NCBI GenBank assembly: GCA_022360315.1
Contig: JAKSDA010000140.1
Coordinates: 1 to 43,820, forward strand
Length of the DNA stretch: 43,820 nt
DNA from: Pseudomonadota bacterium
GTDB lineage: Bacteria > Myxococcota_A > Polyangia > Haliangiales > Haliangiaceae
Reading direction: 5' to 3'
Both the position numbers and the translations under genes were made by a program. Shown here one piece after another: positions 34,368 to 42,355 of the stretch. Every line of letters begins with the position of its first letter. The first letter of the stretch is position 1. A model generated the notes under the pieces. The model made no database searches, was not told where the DNA came from, and worked only from the letters and a program-made list of their open reading frames with translations.

Positions 34368-35744
34368 ATGGGTCAGCTCAGCGCCAACGAAATCATCCAG
34401 GAGCTCAAAGAGCGGGGCAGCCGCCGCATCAAGCTGGGTATTACAGATACCGACGGAGTCTTGCGCGGCAAATACCTGGCCCTCGACAAGTTCGAATCGG
34501 TAGCCGCGAGCTCGGCGGGCTTTTGCGACTGCATCTTCGGCTGGGATGTCGACGACCAGTTGTACGACAACGGCCGCTTTTCCAGCTGGGATAAGGGGTT
34601 TCCCGACACACCGTACCGGATCGACCTCGACACCATTCGCACTCTGCCATACGAAGACAATGTGGCTTTTTTTCTGGCCGAGCTGGTCCCACCCGAAGGC
34701 GATGAGTTTCATCCGATCTGCCCCCGCAACGTACTGTCACGAGTGGTAAAAAAAGCCGTGGAGAGCGGCTTTACGCCCACCATGGCGTTCGAGTACGAGT
34801 TCTTTCTATTCGACGAAAACCCGCATAGCGTGCGCGAGAAAGGCTATCGCAACCTCAAGTCATTCACCCCGGGCAACTTCGGCTACTCGGTGCTGAGAAA
34901 CTCGGTGCACTCCGACCTACACGAGGATCTGCTGGACTTCTGCGAAGCCATGGAGATGCCGCTCGAGGGGTATCACACCGAAACCGGGCCAGGCGTGATG
35001 GAGGCCGCCCTGCAACGCGCTGACCGCATCGAGGGTGCCGACCGGGCGGTGTTGTTCAAGACATTTTCCAAGGTGTACTTTCAGCGCCAGGATCTGATGC
35101 CCACATTCATGGCCAAATGGTCGCCTGACTATCCCGGGCAGAGTGGACACCTGCACCTCTCACTCGCGGACCCGGCCGGGGAGTCGTCGTTTTTCGACCG
35201 CGGCGGCATCGCGACCATGAGCAAGACCATGGAGCATTTCGTGGCTGGGATGGTTACCTATATGCGCGAGGTCTGCGCGATGGTCGCGCCGACCATCAAC
35301 TCGTACACCCGGCTGGTCAAGGGTGCCTGGGCGCCGACCACCGCGACCTGGGGAGTGGACAACCGGACCTGCGCGGTGCGGGTCATCCCCGGAACGCCCG
35401 GCTCGCAGCGGGTCGAGTACCGCCTGGCCGGCGCCGAGGGCAACCCGTACCTGGTCGCTGCAGCGGCGCTGGCCAGCGGTCTGGCCGGTATCGAGGAAAA
35501 ACTGGAGCTCATACCACCGGTGAAGGGCAACGCCTATCAGGTCGAGGAATCGGTTCCGCCCGAACGGCAACTGCCCGCGACGTTGCGCCAGGCAACCGCG
35601 GCGTTTACTGCCAGCGAGCTGTCCCGGAACAGTTTCGGCGACGAGTTCGTGGAACACTACGCGGCTACCCGCGACTGGGAAACCCGCGAATTCGAGCGCG
35701 CCATTACCGACTGGGAACTGGCCCGCTACTTCGAGATCATATGA
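34368..35744 (+). CDS. Glutamine-synthetase-family gamma-glutamyl-amine ligase (PuuA/GlnA4-like)
   Basis: 458 residues of the glutamine synthetase fold. Visible motifs: [17 protein letters not shown] (N-terminal domain), FEYEFFLFD (metal ligand Glu), [21 protein letters not shown] (glutamate/metal site), [20 protein letters not shown] and [10 protein letters not shown]. The N-terminal 'RGKYL' type and lack of an adenylylation tyrosine loop fit the PuuA/GlnA4 group, which ligates glutamate to polyamines, ethanolamine or other amines, rather than assimilatory GlnA. ATG 34368 has GAGGAG five bases upstream. The stop overlaps the next gene's ATG (ATGA), so it is coupled to the alcohol dehydrogenase. 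Confidence 0.88.
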   Translation: MGQLSANEIIQELKERGSRRIKLGITDTDGVLRGKYLALDKFESVAASSAGFCDCIFGWDVDDQLYDNGRFSSWDKGFPDTPYRIDLDTIRTLPYEDNVAFFLAELVPPEGDEFHPICPRNVLSRVVKKAVESGFTPTMAFEYEFFLFDENPHSVREKGYRNLKSFTPGNFGYSVLRNSVHSDLHEDLLDFCEAMEMPLEGYHTETGPGVMEAALQRADRIEGADRAVLFKTFSKVYFQRQDLMPTFMAKWSPDYPGQSGHLHLSLADPAGESSFFDRGGIATMSKTMEHFVAGMVTYMREVCAMVAPTINSYTRLVKGAWAPTTATWGVDNRTCAVRVIPGTPGSQRVEYRLAGAEGNPYLVAAAALASGLAGIEEKLELIPPVKGNAYQVEESVPPERQLPATLRQATAAFTASELSRNSFGDEFVEHYAATRDWETREFERAITDWELARYFEII

Positions 35745-36904
35745 CGATTCACCAGTTCAACTATCCCACTGTGATGCTCTACGGCCCCGGCGCCGTGGCC
35801 GAGTTCGCCGCGCGCCTGGCCGGTAACAAACCGGCCGGGCCACTCCTCTTGGTGACCGATCCCGGCCTTGTGCGCTCCGGTTTGGCCGAATCGGTGGCCG
35901 ACACTCTTTCGCGCGCCGGACTGTCTGTCGCCATATACACGGACGTGCATCCCAACCCGATCGAGGCCGACGTGGTGGGCGGGGCAGCGCGTTTTCGCGA
36001 AAGCGGCGCCGCGGGTCTGGTCGCCGTGGGCGGGGGCAGCCCGATGGACGTGGCCAAGGCCATCGCGGTTCTGGCCACCCATGAAGGACCGCTATCGCGC
36101 TTCGACGACGGCAAGGGCGGCGATCGCTTCATCGATCAGCCGCTTCCACCGGTCTATGCCATACCAACCACAGCGGGCACAGGCAGCGAGGTGGGCCGCT
36201 CTGGAGTGATCATTTGCGCCGATACCCGGGTCAAGACGGTCATCTTTCACCCCGATCTCTTGCCTCGCATCGCCGTGCTCGACCCCGAACTCACCGTGCG
36301 ACTGCCCGCTAACATCACAGCGCAGACCGGCATGGACGCCTTTACACACTGTCTGGAAGCGTATCTGGCCCGCGGCTTTCACCCCATGGCTGATGCCATC
36401 GCACTCGGCGGTATGGAGATCGTCGCCGAGTACTTGCCACGCGCCATCGAACAACCCGACGACCTCGATGCCCGCGGCCAGATGCTCGTCGCTGCAAGTA
36501 TGGGGGCCACCGCGTTCCAGAAAGGCCTGGGCGTGATTCATTCCATGGCTCACCCGCTATCAACTCGATACGGAATCCACCACGGCCTGGCCAACGCACT
36601 CCTCATGCCGCCCGTCTTGCGCTGGCAGCTCGATGAAAAACGCGACCAGTTCACCGATGACCTGCTCCGTCGCTACCAGCGCATCGCCCAACTCATCGGC
36701 CGCTCCTCGGCCGATGAACTGCCCCGGGCAATCGCCGATCTGTGCGCTGAGGTCCGCATCTCAGTCACCCTGCCCAAACTCGGCATGCAAGTCGAAGACA
36801 TTCCCTCCCTCGCCGAAGAAGCACACGCCGATATCTGCCACCACAGCAATCCCATCGCCATCAGCCGAGACGACCTCGAGCGCGCCTACGCCCATTGTAT
36901 GTAA
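35741..36904 (+). CDS. Iron-containing alcohol dehydrogenase
   Basis: 387 residues, group III Fe-ADH. Motifs: [16 protein letters not shown] (NAD-binding), [32 protein letters not shown] (Asp/His metal ligands), [20 protein letters not shown] (His ligands) and ANALLMP. Translationally coupled to the glutamine-synthetase-like gene by an ATGA overlap, and 1.5 kb after the aldehyde dehydrogenase. Together these fit oxidation of a gamma-glutamylated amino alcohol to the aldehyde. The last ~50 codons show a C-rich bias but no break. Confidence 0.92.
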   Translation: MTIHQFNYPTVMLYGPGAVAEFAARLAGNKPAGPLLLVTDPGLVRSGLAESVADTLSRAGLSVAIYTDVHPNPIEADVVGGAARFRESGAAGLVAVGGGSPMDVAKAIAVLATHEGPLSRFDDGKGGDRFIDQPLPPVYAIPTTAGTGSEVGRSGVIICADTRVKTVIFHPDLLPRIAVLDPELTVRLPANITAQTGMDAFTHCLEAYLARGFHPMADAIALGGMEIVAEYLPRAIEQPDDLDARGQMLVAASMGATAFQKGLGVIHSMAHPLSTRYGIHHGLANALLMPPVLRWQLDEKRDQFTDDLLRRYQRIAQLIGRSSADELPRAIADLCAEVRISVTLPKLGMQVEDIPSLAEEAHADICHHSNPIAISRDDLERAYAHCM

Positions 36905-37264
36905 CCGCTCTGCCGTCCTCACCGCTGGCCTCCGACACGCCTTCCACAACCGAACCACAGCGCCGCTGACAGCGGTTCGCCATGGCCTTTCTCAGCCGCA
37001 GCCAGATTGAATTCCCGTCTCAAAATGACGCAAATTCAGGAAAATTACAGAGTTTAAAATTCTGCCAATTATTCATTGAAGTTCTTAGCCAATGTAGGCA
37101 ATAGTAGCTATTGGACAGTGCTTGTAGCTACAAACATTACATTTACACCCAGAAATAACAGTAATATTCAGTACCCAAAAAAGAATTGCCTAATCACTGC
37201 TGAGGCAGGTCGATGCAATCTTTTGCGGCAGATATTTCTAAGTCTATCGAACTAGAGCTTGGCG
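36905..37264. other. AT-rich intergenic region at a compositional boundary
   Basis: From about 37010 to 37260 the sequence is markedly AT-rich beside the GC-rich metabolic genes. No gene is seen. It includes an inverted repeat GTAGCTA (37104-37110) / TAGCTAC (37125-37131) with a 14-base spacer. It probably contains the promoter of the next lipoprotein gene and marks the left side of a segment rich in broken genes. Confidence 0.6.
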
Positions 37265-37855
37265 ATGAACACACAGAATAGACGCGATTGGCTCTCGTTT
37301 TGGCGAGCCTGCATTCTTTTGTTATTGGGGATGGCGCTCGGGTTTGTCATCACCGGCTGTGGCGCGGGTGAATCGCAGCTTCGCGCCAGTACAGAGCTTT
37401 CATCGGACACCCCACAGCAACAGCCGGTTCAGCGCGATGTGCGGACTGACGTGAAGCCGGCCGAGCCGGAAGTCCAGGCTACGAATGCGAGGCCAAGTTC
37501 TGCCAGAGTGGAGCGGCCGGACGTCCGCGAATTCGATCACCCGGATGGTTCCCTTGGAGGTGGCGAGTTGCAGGCCAGCGACCTGCGCGCTCTTGCCCAC
37601 AGGCAGCGCAAAATCGCGCGATACCACGATTGGTTGGCCAATCATGGACGGGGCAGCGGTGGAATGTTCGATGTGTCGGGTCATTCTCTGCGGACAGCGG
37701 CAGGCATGACGAAGGCTGAGCTCGTGCGCTTAGCCGGGGAAGCCCGTGATCAGGCTGCCAAGTTTGAGCGTCTCGCCCGGCGTATAGAGGCTCGGTCGGA
37801 GAGAATGTCGCGTATTCCTTCTGGCCAGGGCTCGGCTCGAAATCCCGAATTGTAG
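37265..37855 (+). CDS. Hypothetical lipoprotein
   Basis: 196 residues from ATG 37265 (a TTG at 37259 is also in frame). Lipoprotein signal: ILLLLGMALGFVITGC. A polar, Pro/Glu-rich spacer follows, then a helical C-terminal half (DLRALAHRQRKIARYHDWLA, then LVRLAGEARDQAAKFERLAR) likely forming an antiparallel helical hairpin. No family is recognised. Convergent with the methyltransferase gene across 103 bases. Confidence 0.7.
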   Translation: MNTQNRRDWLSFWRACILLLLGMALGFVITGCGAGESQLRASTELSSDTPQQQPVQRDVRTDVKPAEPEVQATNARPSSARVERPDVREFDHPDGSLGGGELQASDLRALAHRQRKIARYHDWLANHGRGSGGMFDVSGHSLRTAAGMTKAELVRLAGEARDQAAKFERLARRIEARSERMSRIPSGQGSARNPEL

Positions 37856-37958
37856 CGGCCGCAGAGAACGCGGTGTTTGTTGCATCAGCAACTAGCGAAG
37901 ATGCAGCTTCAAAGTTGCTCGTCTGAGTTGACTCGTCTGGCCTGATCTTGCAGACGGG

Positions 37959-38804
37959 TCAGTTTTTGGCGTTGGCGCGGCGGCAGACCAGCTGGCAAAG
38001 AGGTAGAGTACAGGGAATCGTGCCGTCGGAACGGGCGAGTTGCCTGGCCCGCTCCATGAAACGGTCGCGCAGTTGTGCGCGATGCTGGGGGAGTATTACG
38101 TACGCCTCGTACCGCGCCGATAGGCTGTTCCACACCTCGGTTACCGTGCCGTCGAGACACAGGTCGATATGGGTGAATTCGAGCCCGTCAAACTGAGACT
38201 CGTAGCGCAGAAGTCCGCGCAGCCCTGCTTCGGTCCAGGTACGGGGATCGCCCAGCACTGGAGCTCGGGTCGCCTGGCTGTGGTAAATCTCGTTGAATAG
38301 CTCGAAAAAGGCCGCGGCAGCGCCATCGGGTTCAGCCTCGCTCGGCACGACCACGGAGAACACTCCACCGGGGATCAGAATGCGCGCGATCTCGGCGACC
38401 ACGTCTTCGATCTTGCTCAGCACCATGAACGACATATGTGATAGGACATAGCCGGTGCTGTCATTGGGCAGCGTGGTTCGGTCGGCCCGTTCGCACAGCA
38501 TGGCAACATAGTCGAGACCCGAACGCTTGCGCGCCAGCATGAGTTCATCGGGTGATATATCGATACCCACAATGCGCTCGGTCGGCACACCCCGAGCCAA
38601 CAGGCGCTCGATCAAATAACCGTCGCCACAGCCCAGATCGACGACCTTGTGTGGGGTTTGGGACGGGACAAGCTCGGCCAACAGATCGTAGGACGATAGA
38701 TCGCCTCGTGCCCTGCCACGGCTCAAAGCCCACGACGTGATGCCGGTGTGGTGGCGATGATATCGGACAAGGAAGGTGTCGGGCGAGTCGAATAGGGCGA
38801 GCAT
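37959..38804 (-). CDS. Class I SAM-dependent methyltransferase
   Basis: 281 residues from ATG 38804 (a TTG directly before it is in frame). Motif I is VVDLGCGDGYLIERLL, the acidic loop is IVGIDISPDEL, motif III is LIPGGVFSVVVPSE and the post-core is FDGLEFTHIDLCLDGTVTEV. The fold is the Methyltransf_11/25 type; neither target nor operon partner is evident. It is an intact gene at the edge of the degraded right-hand segment. Confidence 0.85.
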   Translation of the reverse strand: MLALFDSPDTFLVRYHRHHTGITSWALSRGRARGDLSSYDLLAELVPSQTPHKVVDLGCGDGYLIERLLARGVPTERIVGIDISPDELMLARKRSGLDYVAMLCERADRTTLPNDSTGYVLSHMSFMVLSKIEDVVAEIARILIPGGVFSVVVPSEAEPDGAAAAFFELFNEIYHSQATRAPVLGDPRTWTEAGLRGLLRYESQFDGLEFTHIDLCLDGTVTEVWNSLSARYEAYVILPQHRAQLRDRFMERARQLARSDGTIPCTLPLCQLVCRRANAKN

Positions 38805-39522
38805 CAAGTAGAGGATACTTCAGCAGACCCCACTCCGCCCGAGCAATCCGCGCGTGTTTGCGCTAATCGAGCTGGCTTTTCTGTAGGACCGGAGCTAACA
38901 GCTTGACACGGCGCCAAAAAGTCTACTTCACCTGGCCCAACCTCGGTGCGGGAACGATAAATAGCTGCAATAATAAGAATTTTTCTCACAAACTCGACCG
39001 CGTGGAGGGTGTGCGAGGGACGCGTCACGCCGGTGCGAATAAGGCTGCACCCATGTACTCTTTCACCGCTCGCCCATGTGGATGGCCGCAGCGGCAGCTG
39101 ATTTCTTTTTGCTGCGCCCGGGCAGCTCTTTGCATACTGCGGGGCGCGGCGGTTTCATCGATTCACGGTCAGAGTGACCTGTTCGAAGCTGGGCGGCACG
39201 ACACGTTGGCCTCACCTCATGGGAATGGCGACCGGTCATTGCAGCGGCCGAGGCGCGCCGGGCCGAGCCAGATGTTGGCGCCAATTGGCCGCAGAGTATT
39301 GGCACTCCCCGTCCAGGCAGGACCGCCATGCTAGCAGCGTTCGGGAAAATTCGAATTGTCAGCAATATCGATCGGTTAGAAATCCGTGAACTTGGGAGGT
39401 TGAAGGCTGCCGTCCAGTGTGGTCCGGTCAGTGTTACCAGCACAACCAAACCCACCAAACGGAGCCCAGTGCAGATTGTCGTAATATGAGGTCATTGGCA
39501 AGGGCCCGTCTCAGGAGACCCG
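38805..39522. other. Non-coding or degraded stretch upstream of the IS remnant
   Basis: About 720 bases with no gene that I can support. TTGACA at 38903 lacks a spaced -10. Several open frames exist on both strands but none carries recognisable motifs. A plus-strand stretch around 39240-39330 (GRARCWRQLAAEYWHSPSRQ) is weakly protein-like. The region just before 39523 should contain the left end of the transposase remnant. Confidence 0.4.
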
Positions 39523-39978
39523 ATGTCACGCCGAACTCTGTCCCAGCAGTCCTTCTTTGCTCTTGAATATGTTATGCCGGATTGCTTACAGGAGGGCACA
39601 GTGCCTTGGCTTTTGGCGCGACATCGTTCGCTGTTGATGCCGCAGTGGCTATTTTGTGGCTGGCGAGGAGAGGGGCACCTTGGACGCAATGCGTGGCCGG
39701 TTGAGGTGCTGATGTCTCTGGTCCTATTGCGATGGACAGAAGAGGGAATCAGTAGGTTGGGCCCGACGACAAGAGTCCAAACAGCAGTATGGGCAATGGA
39801 TAGCACACCGATGTGATGCTATGGGGCTATCAAGGACACAGTGCGGTTACTCGGAGACGGGGTTGAGTGCAAGCGACTACTTCGAACCTGTCGCCATCTG
39901 CTCCGCGTCGTTTTCGACGACCTCGAAACAGATAATGCAGGTCGTCTGGTGGTCGCAGAACGAGTGGCCAAAGATCGT
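39523..39978 (+). pseudogene. Broken transposase (IS1182-like) with deletion and nonsense codon
   Basis: ATG 39523 with AGGAG upstream opens MSRRTLSQQSFFALEYVMP, GTVPWLLARHRSLL, WLFCGWRGEGHLGRNAWPVE, VLMSLVLLRW, the N-terminus of an IS1182/IS5-like transposase. After TTRVQ the sequence jumps to AVWAMDSTPM, the region of the first catalytic Asp, so a large internal part is missing. Where the family would have Trp after DSTPM there is a TGA (39814-39816), and the frame continues beyond it as CYGAIKDTVRLLGDG ... VVAERVAKDR. So the copy has an internal deletion and a stop. IS family assignment is by pattern only. Confidence 0.65.
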
Positions 39979-40017
39979 ATTATTATTTGCATAGTTGCTT
40001 TTTCAAAATGGAGGTTT

Positions 40018-40080
40018 ATGCTCACTGAGCCAACATTGGACAAACTTCGCTCTATGCGACTGAACGCCATGGCCGAGACT
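40018..40080 (+). pseudogene. IstB stub (IS21-family helper ATPase N-terminus)
   Basis: ATG 40018 with GGAGG just upstream reads MLTEPTLDKLRSMRLNAMAE, the standard opening of IstB, then breaks after about 21 codons at 40080. It is in the same direction as, and directly abuts, the transposase remnant, showing that a second element inserted or recombined here. Confidence 0.65.
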
Positions 40081-40246
40081 AGGCCGTCTGCTGCTGACCG
40101 GACTCGACGTTTCCGCGGATCTCTTCATCACCTTCGGCCAGGAGCGGTTCGAGTTCGATAAGGGCTGCGCTGCCCTGACTGCGGGCTTCGTTCTGGGCAG
40201 TGTAGTCCAGGCTGCGGACTCGTTGGGCCAATGCCGATGCGGTCAT
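40079..40246 (-). CDS. Small hypothetical protein, 55 residues
   Basis: From ATG 40246 (GAAGAAGG upstream) a 55-residue acidic helical protein (ASALAQRVRSLDYTAQNEAR, then ALIELEPLLAEGDEEIRGNV) with G/C-rich third positions. Its TAG stop overlaps the break point of the IstB stub, so the original C-terminus may be lost. It follows the frameshifted gene at 40273-41043 by 26 bases on the same strand. I do not recognise it. Confidence 0.45.
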   Translation of the reverse strand: MTASALAQRVRSLDYTAQNEARSQGSAALIELEPLLAEGDEEIRGNVESGQQQTA

Positions 40247-40272
40247 GCGCCTTCTTCCCGGTATACGTTCTT

Positions 40273-41043
40273 TTAATAGGGACCCGCAATCACGGCTCTA
40301 CGGGCGGTTGTACATTCGTCATCGGCGGTGATGCGCGGCAGGTTTTTCATGGTAATCAGGCAGCCGCGGCGGAGATTGCCATAGCCCACATCGTCCCTCC
40401 AGTTGTTCAGCGAGCTCATGAGGTTGAGGTTGTGCATGAGCATACGCCGGCACCAGGCGTCCTTGCGATGGTTGGGAGGCTGCACATTGTTGGGATGCAC
40501 GGGCGGGCTCGCGCAGCAGATGCAGACTGGGCGGGTGCAGACGCTGACGTAGACCCGCGCGGATATACGTCGTCATGGTCCGCCAGCGCTCGAGGCGGCG
40601 GGCCGAAATGACCTGTTCGCCGTCGGTTAGCAACAGAAATGCGCAGCCAATGGCCTCCGAATCGGTCACCCATAAACCAAAGCCATCCTGGAAACCCCCG
40701 GCGTGGCTGCGACCGAGTGCAGTCTTGACTTCTGGAAACGCAAGGAGCCCCTGGGCCCGAAGGCTTCCGCATCGGTGTTTGGCCTGGCGAAATCGTTGTT
40801 TCAAGAGGTCTGAAGCATGAGTGCAAATGTCGAGCAGTGTATTTACTGAGTCCAAGCTGCAGCCCTGGGTTACAAAGCCCCCGGGATGAATGGCCGCTGC
40901 ATATCGGCGAAAAAAGAAGGCCACGGTACCCACCCGGTTTTCGACCCCATGCTCCATGGCCTCGACGACAGCCGCTAACCACTGGCCGTGATCGCCGGCA
41001 GCCTGGGTAGGGACCCCGAACAGAAACCGCGCGGTTCATTTTG
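40273..41043 (-). pseudogene. Frameshifted gene, possibly a regulator sensor domain
   Basis: One frame from about 41043 reads [60 protein letters not shown] and ISARRLERWRTMTTYIRAGL. The helix-rich layout resembles the N-terminal sensor of some myxobacterial LuxR-type regulators, but no HTH is visible. Around 40510-40560 its third-position G/C bias collapses. A second frame becomes strongly G/C-biased and continues (HRKDAWCRRMLMHNLNLMSS, LNNWRDDVGYGNLRRGCLIT) to 40273. That suggests one frameshift in a single gene, or a second short gene starting at GTG 40500. The upstream end collides with the kinase fragment on the other strand. Confidence 0.4.
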
Positions 41044-41776
41044 GAGGCCCGCGCCACGGCGCGCTGCCATCACGAAAACATCGTGGTGATTCACGAGATA
41101 GATGAGTGGGATGGTCATCCCTTCATGGTGCTGGAATATCTGCACGGAGCCCCGCTGAGCGGGCAACTCCAGGATGGGCGAAAGCTATCGCCGCGGCGAG
41201 CGGTGGAGCTCATGGTCCCGGTGGTCCGCGCCTTAGTCTGTGCCCATGAGCACGGCATTGTCCATCGCGACCTCAAGCCCGACAACATCTTCGTGACCGA
41301 GTCAGGCATGGTCAAGGTGCTCGACTTTGGCGTTGCCAAGCTATTGCAGTCGCCGGAACTACTGTATGGCTTTGCCGACAGTGCCGGGCAAGGCCAGCAT
41401 GAAGAGGGGATGTCTCCCTCGATGCTCGCGCGACGTTCGCATGGCCTCGAGGGGATCGCTGCTATCCCTCAGCGGACCAAGCGAAGCGGATCAGGCGCTG
41501 GCGCGAGCCAATCACGATCTCGAGCAAAAGAACATCGCACTTCAAAAAGCGCTGGCGCGAGCTGAAAGAACCAAGCGCCGAGCTCAAAGAGCCAAAAAGC
41601 TAGCCGAAGCAAACGCAGCCGAAGCCCGCAAAGCCAAAGAGAAGATCCGACAACAAAATGAGGACCTGGAAAACAAGTATCGTTGGGAAAAAGCGCGACG
41701 TGAGGAGCTCGAGAACAAGATGGGTACGTCGATCATCGAAGACGTTGTCATCCTAGATGACAAGCACGTCAACTAG
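41020..41776 (+). pseudogene. Truncated Ser/Thr kinase with detached coiled-coil tail
   Basis: From about 41020 the frame reads [65 protein letters not shown]: kinase subdomains III-VII, with the glycine loop and ATP-binding lysine missing. After LLQSPE similarity stops. A second frame (+1) picks up near 41470 with a long charged coiled coil ([20 protein letters not shown] ... RYRWEKARREELENK-type) ending at TAG 41774-41776. The coil resembles C-terminal parts of myxobacterial kinases. So this is a kinase gene with 5' loss, internal deletion and frameshift. Confidence 0.6.
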
Positions 41777-41816
41777 AAGACGTTGTCATCCTAGATGACA
41801 AGCACGTCAACTAGAT
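41741..41816 (+). repeat. 38-bp tandem duplication across a stop codon
   Basis: Two copies of a 38-base unit beginning GACGTTGTCATCC (41741-41778 and 41779-41816) differ only at the last base. The first copy contains the TAG that ends the coiled-coil frame. A degenerate third piece (GAAGTACGTCAATTGATG) follows. Signature of a recent slippage or replication event. Confidence 0.9.
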
Positions 41817-41854
41817 GAAGTACGTCAATTGATGGGACAAGAACGGAACAAGCC

Positions 41855-42346
41855 ATGAAACATGTACAGGTGCTCAGCTTAATTGGTCTGGGCTTGCTCA
41901 CTGCTGATGGAGCGTCTTGGGCTCAGTCGCCTCAACCTGTCGGCCACGCTGACTTAGGCTGGCCCGATAACTGTGGCTCCATCAACAAGCGTCAGGCAGC
42001 TCGTCAACGTTTTCTGGCTGGCAATCAGCTTCTCCGCAATGGCCTGCATGCTCGCGCAGTGACTACGTATAAGGAGGCATTGGGACTCTGCGAGCATCCC
42101 GCGTTCTATTACAATTTGGCTGTTGCTCAGATTGCTCTTGACCAGTACCTTGAGGCCCACGGAAGCCTTACGATGGGAGCTGCTGGAGCTTATGTGGCAG
42201 GAGGTATGGCAGTCGCTGCAGGACTACTGGGAATGTATCTCAACCGCCCGAAATTGCCTCACAATCGGAAGCATTCGACACAGGCAACGATATTATCCCA
42301 CGCAGCGCCGTCCGGGGTCAGATTTACAGTGAAACTTGGATTTTAG
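41855..42346 (+). CDS. TPR periplasmic protein, apparently internally deleted
   Basis: 163 residues with a signal peptide (VLSLIGLGLLTADGASWAQS). Then one to two TPR units (ARQRFLAGNQLLRNGLHARA, VTTYKEALGLCEHPAFYYNL, AVAQIALDQYLEAHGSL) jump directly to a Gly/Ala-rich hydrophobic helix (GAYVAGGMAVAAGLLGMYL) and a terminal beta strand (SGVRFTVKLGF). Relatives in myxobacteria usually have further TPR and PEGA-like regions between these parts, so I infer an in-frame internal deletion. The frame is open, so a short product may still be made. Codon bias is weaker than in the left half of the window. Confidence 0.6.
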   Translation: MKHVQVLSLIGLGLLTADGASWAQSPQPVGHADLGWPDNCGSINKRQAARQRFLAGNQLLRNGLHARAVTTYKEALGLCEHPAFYYNLAVAQIALDQYLEAHGSLTMGAAGAYVAGGMAVAAGLLGMYLNRPKLPHNRKHSTQATILSHAAPSGVRFTVKLGF

Positions 42347-42355
42347 AGGTGCGCG

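Noticed and set aside
38903..38908. TTGACA as a promoter
   Set aside because: No -10 at acceptable spacing and no gene in the following 600 bases.
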